Below are positions 62,409 to 64,000 of a stretch of 64,000 nucleotides of DNA, piece by piece. Below the pieces are notes generated by a model that saw nothing but the letters and a program-made list of their open reading frames with translations, had not been told where the DNA came from and did not search any database. Positions within the stretch are counted from its first letter, which is position 1. Every line of letters begins with the position of its first letter. A program made the position numbers and the translations under genes. The stretch is from Nostoc sp. NMS8 (GTDB lineage: Bacteria > Cyanobacteriota > Cyanobacteriia > Cyanobacteriales > Nostocaceae). The DNA is taken from positions 1 through 64,000 of the forward strand of contig NZ_JABXKK010000090.1 in NCBI RefSeq assembly GCF_017115045.1. Reading direction: 5' to 3'.

Positions 62409-63187
62409 ATAACTACAAAAAATCCCTTGCTTGTGTTGGAAAATAGACTAGCTTATAATCGCCAGTGTTTCCTGCTTGAAGCCAATGTTGTTGACAACCA
62501 TAAATTTTCGGAAATTCTCCAGATACTTATGGATTGCAAGGGCTAATCATTTTATCTGTAACTTTAATGAATTGGTCTTAACTCTAATAACCAAGGTGTA
62601 TGACATTGAGAATGAGCATAAAATTTAACTAGATTGATGGCAAAAATGCTCTCATGGCTTGTTATATGTGTCACTTGTTAAGCAACAAAGGAAACCCGTT
62701 GTGGTTACAGTCATTACATAAATAATACTTGAAGAAAATCTTGGAATCAACTGGACACTTTTTCAACTGGACACTAATATCACATTGTTAAGTTGAAATT
62801 GGTATGGGGAAATTACTTAAACTAAGTAAATTGACCTGGATAAATTAAATAATTCGTAATGGGCTACGTCCCGCTACGCTAACGTAATTCGTAATTACGT
62901 TTTGTGTTAGCGAGTCTGCGATAGCGCAGCGTTAGCGAGTACTCGAGCGTCGCGTCTGGGGATTTAGCTTAGGTGTTCAATTCGTTCTGCCTTTAGAGCC
63001 AGGGGACTTTAAGTCCCAAACTTAGTTAAACTAGATTAAATAATGTAAATATATGAATATTTGCTCTTGGTACGCGCTTCTTTAACGCTAAAAAACTACA
63101 ATTTTAATGCACAAATTTAGTCTGCTATCCCACACTTAAGATTTACTTTATAAATCAACTCTGAATGATGAAATATGCTAATCAGCT
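62409..63187. other. spacer with mosaic repeats and no gene
   Basis: Bases 62850-62960 hold TAATTCGTAATGGGCTACGT, CCCGCTACGCTAACGTAATT and GTGTTAGCGAGTCTGCGATA words, the same repeat type as at 5735-5870. A short CAGGGGACTTTAAGTCCC hairpin-like unit lies at 63000-63017. The rest is AT-rich. Confidence 0.55.
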
Positions 63188-63886
63188 TTAGGTTGATAGT
63201 GTTACTTTTGACTTGAGTTTGCCATCTTCCATATCAAGAATGCGATCGGCAATGTCTAGGATGCGGTTGTCATGAGTAACCATTAAGATGGTACAGCCTT
63301 GTTCTTTTGCCAGTTTTTGCATGAGATTAACTACATCTCGTCCCGATTGACTGTCAAGGGCGGCAGTGGGTTCATCTGCAAGGATTATTTGAGGATGACT
63401 GACTAAAGCACGAGCGATCGCTACTCGTTGTTTTTGTCCCCCAGATAGTTTATCAGGATAGTAATGCAAATGATTTCCTAATCCTACCTGCTCTAACATC
63501 TGGGCTGACATATTTAGTATCTTTTTTGACCCAAGATGTTTATGTAGTTCCAAAGCCATTTTGACGTTTTGGAGTGCCGTTAAACTACCATGCAGGTTAT
63601 GTGCTTGGAAAATATAACCGTTACGCCGTCGCGCCTGCACTAGTTGTTCAGCACTTGCACCACAAAGTTCTCGTCCCAACACCCGCAAACTACCAGATTG
63701 AGTAGAACGCAAGCCACCCACTAATGTCAGCAAGGTAGTCTTTCCCGAACCAGAGGGCCCGGTCATCATAATAATTTCACTAGCATTAATCTCTAAGTTG
63801 ATGTTAGATAAAACTTGCTTACGGAGTGAGCCGTGACCAAAGTGGTGGTCGAGATTCTGGATGGAGATGATGGATTGATTAGTCAT
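63188..63886 (-). CDS. devA: DevA-type ABC exporter ATP-binding protein
   Basis: 232 residues. Walker A GPSGSGKTT, Q-loop IFQAHNL, signature LSGGQKQR and Walker B IILADEPTAALD are intact. The QVLSNINLEINASEIIMMTG start and the end ILDMEDGKL fit the MacB/DevA exporter group. In Nostocales DevBCA exports heterocyst glycolipids, but genomes hold several DevA paralogues, so it may serve another cargo. The end of a DevC-like gene lies just upstream, as expected for devBCA order. The start is ATG at 63886. Confidence 0.8.
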   Translation of the reverse strand: MTNQSIISIQNLDHHFGHGSLRKQVLSNINLEINASEIIMMTGPSGSGKTTLLTLVGGLRSTQSGSLRVLGRELCGASAEQLVQARRRNGYIFQAHNLHGSLTALQNVKMALELHKHLGSKKILNMSAQMLEQVGLGNHLHYYPDKLSGGQKQRVAIARALVSHPQIILADEPTAALDSQSGRDVVNLMQKLAKEQGCTILMVTHDNRILDIADRILDMEDGKLKSKVTLST

Positions 63887-63917
63887 AAATAGATCGATTA
63901 CTCGTGACGATCGTCAT

Positions 63918-63967
63918 TGGTCATTGGTCATTTGTCCTTTGTCAATGACCAATGACAAATGACAAAT
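63918..63967. repeat. ATTGGTC/GACCAAT repeat words between devC and devA
   Basis: TCATTGGTCATTGGTCATTT is followed by the complementary GTCAATGACCAATGACAAAT words, so the block can fold on itself. STRR-type. Confidence 0.7.
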
Positions 63968-64000
63968 TTAAAACATATCAGCGGGGTCGGTGGCTTGGAG
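63968..64000 (-). CDS. devC: 3' end of a DevC-like ABC permease gene (partial)
   Basis: The last eleven codons on the minus strand read LQATDPADMF followed by TAA at 63968-63970. An ending of the type DPADMF fits what I recall of DevC permeases, and the position directly upstream of a DevA-type gene supports it. Only about 33 bases are inside the window, so the call depends on context. Confidence 0.55.
   Translation of the reverse strand, partial: LQATDPADMF

Noticed and set aside
1..64000. CRISPR arrays, tRNA or rRNA genes, and intact insertion sequences
   Set aside because: I scanned spacers for regularly spaced repeats, TPsiC-like words and transposase-like frames and found none that hold up; small tRNAs could still be missed by eye.

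Overview
The window looks like chromosome of a filamentous, heterocyst-forming cyanobacterium (Nostoc/Anabaena group). This rests on the abundance of the HIP1 octamer GCGATCGC, heptanucleotide tandem repeats between genes, several small palindromic repeat families, and cyanobacterial gene types: a fused PanC/cytidylate kinase, a PrcA-like calcium-dependent protease, bilin-type GAF domains, a SigG-type sigma factor, PEP-CTERM proteins and a DevA-type exporter ATPase at the right edge. No rRNA, tRNA, CRISPR array or intact transposase was seen.

Left part (0-20 kb). A NACHT NTPase with eleven HEAT repeats, of the bacterial NLR-like type, is cut by the left edge. It is followed by a decayed toxin-antitoxin pair and a PaaK-like adenylating enzyme. 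Next come two tandem zinc-ribbon Ser/Thr kinases that share an unnamed C-terminal domain, panC/cmk, sodB, a free-standing protease prodomain-like protein, a PrcA-like protease, and a membrane protein with four GAF domains. Three of those GAF domains carry both cysteines of DXCF cyanobacteriochromes, yet the protein has no output domain.

Middle (20-43 kb). Mostly single housekeeping genes: a CNT nucleoside transporter, KptA, an aromatic amino acid permease, a PLP dehydratase, an SDR, TerB-like, PBP4-type and S66 peptidases. An AT-rich cluster of three methyltransferases and two glycosyltransferases next to an orphan sugar-binding lipoprotein suggests surface glycan work. Then come a PEP-CTERM protein, hemE, an epimerase-like SDR, a B12-binding radical SAM protein, and a second decayed toxin-antitoxin pair (ParDE type).

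Right part (43-64 kb). An rpmG-rpsR-RNB ribonuclease group, an RDD membrane protein, a second PEP-CTERM protein, moeA (with a palindromic repeat inside its coding region), a cysteine desulfurase-like enzyme, a DUF4327-type small protein, a nuclease-like domain fused to TPRs, leuS, two small orphan proteins, a gamma-glutamylcyclotransferase-like protein, an ECF sigma/anti-sigma pair, an L,D-transpeptidase, a ComFB-like protein, an M23 peptidase, and the devA/devC end of an exporter operon.

Intergenic DNA is unusually structured. It holds a 153-bp MITE-like element with perfect 13-bp terminal inverted repeats and 6-bp flanking direct repeats, a palindrome family that has entered a coding region, and at least one other dispersed inverted-repeat family.
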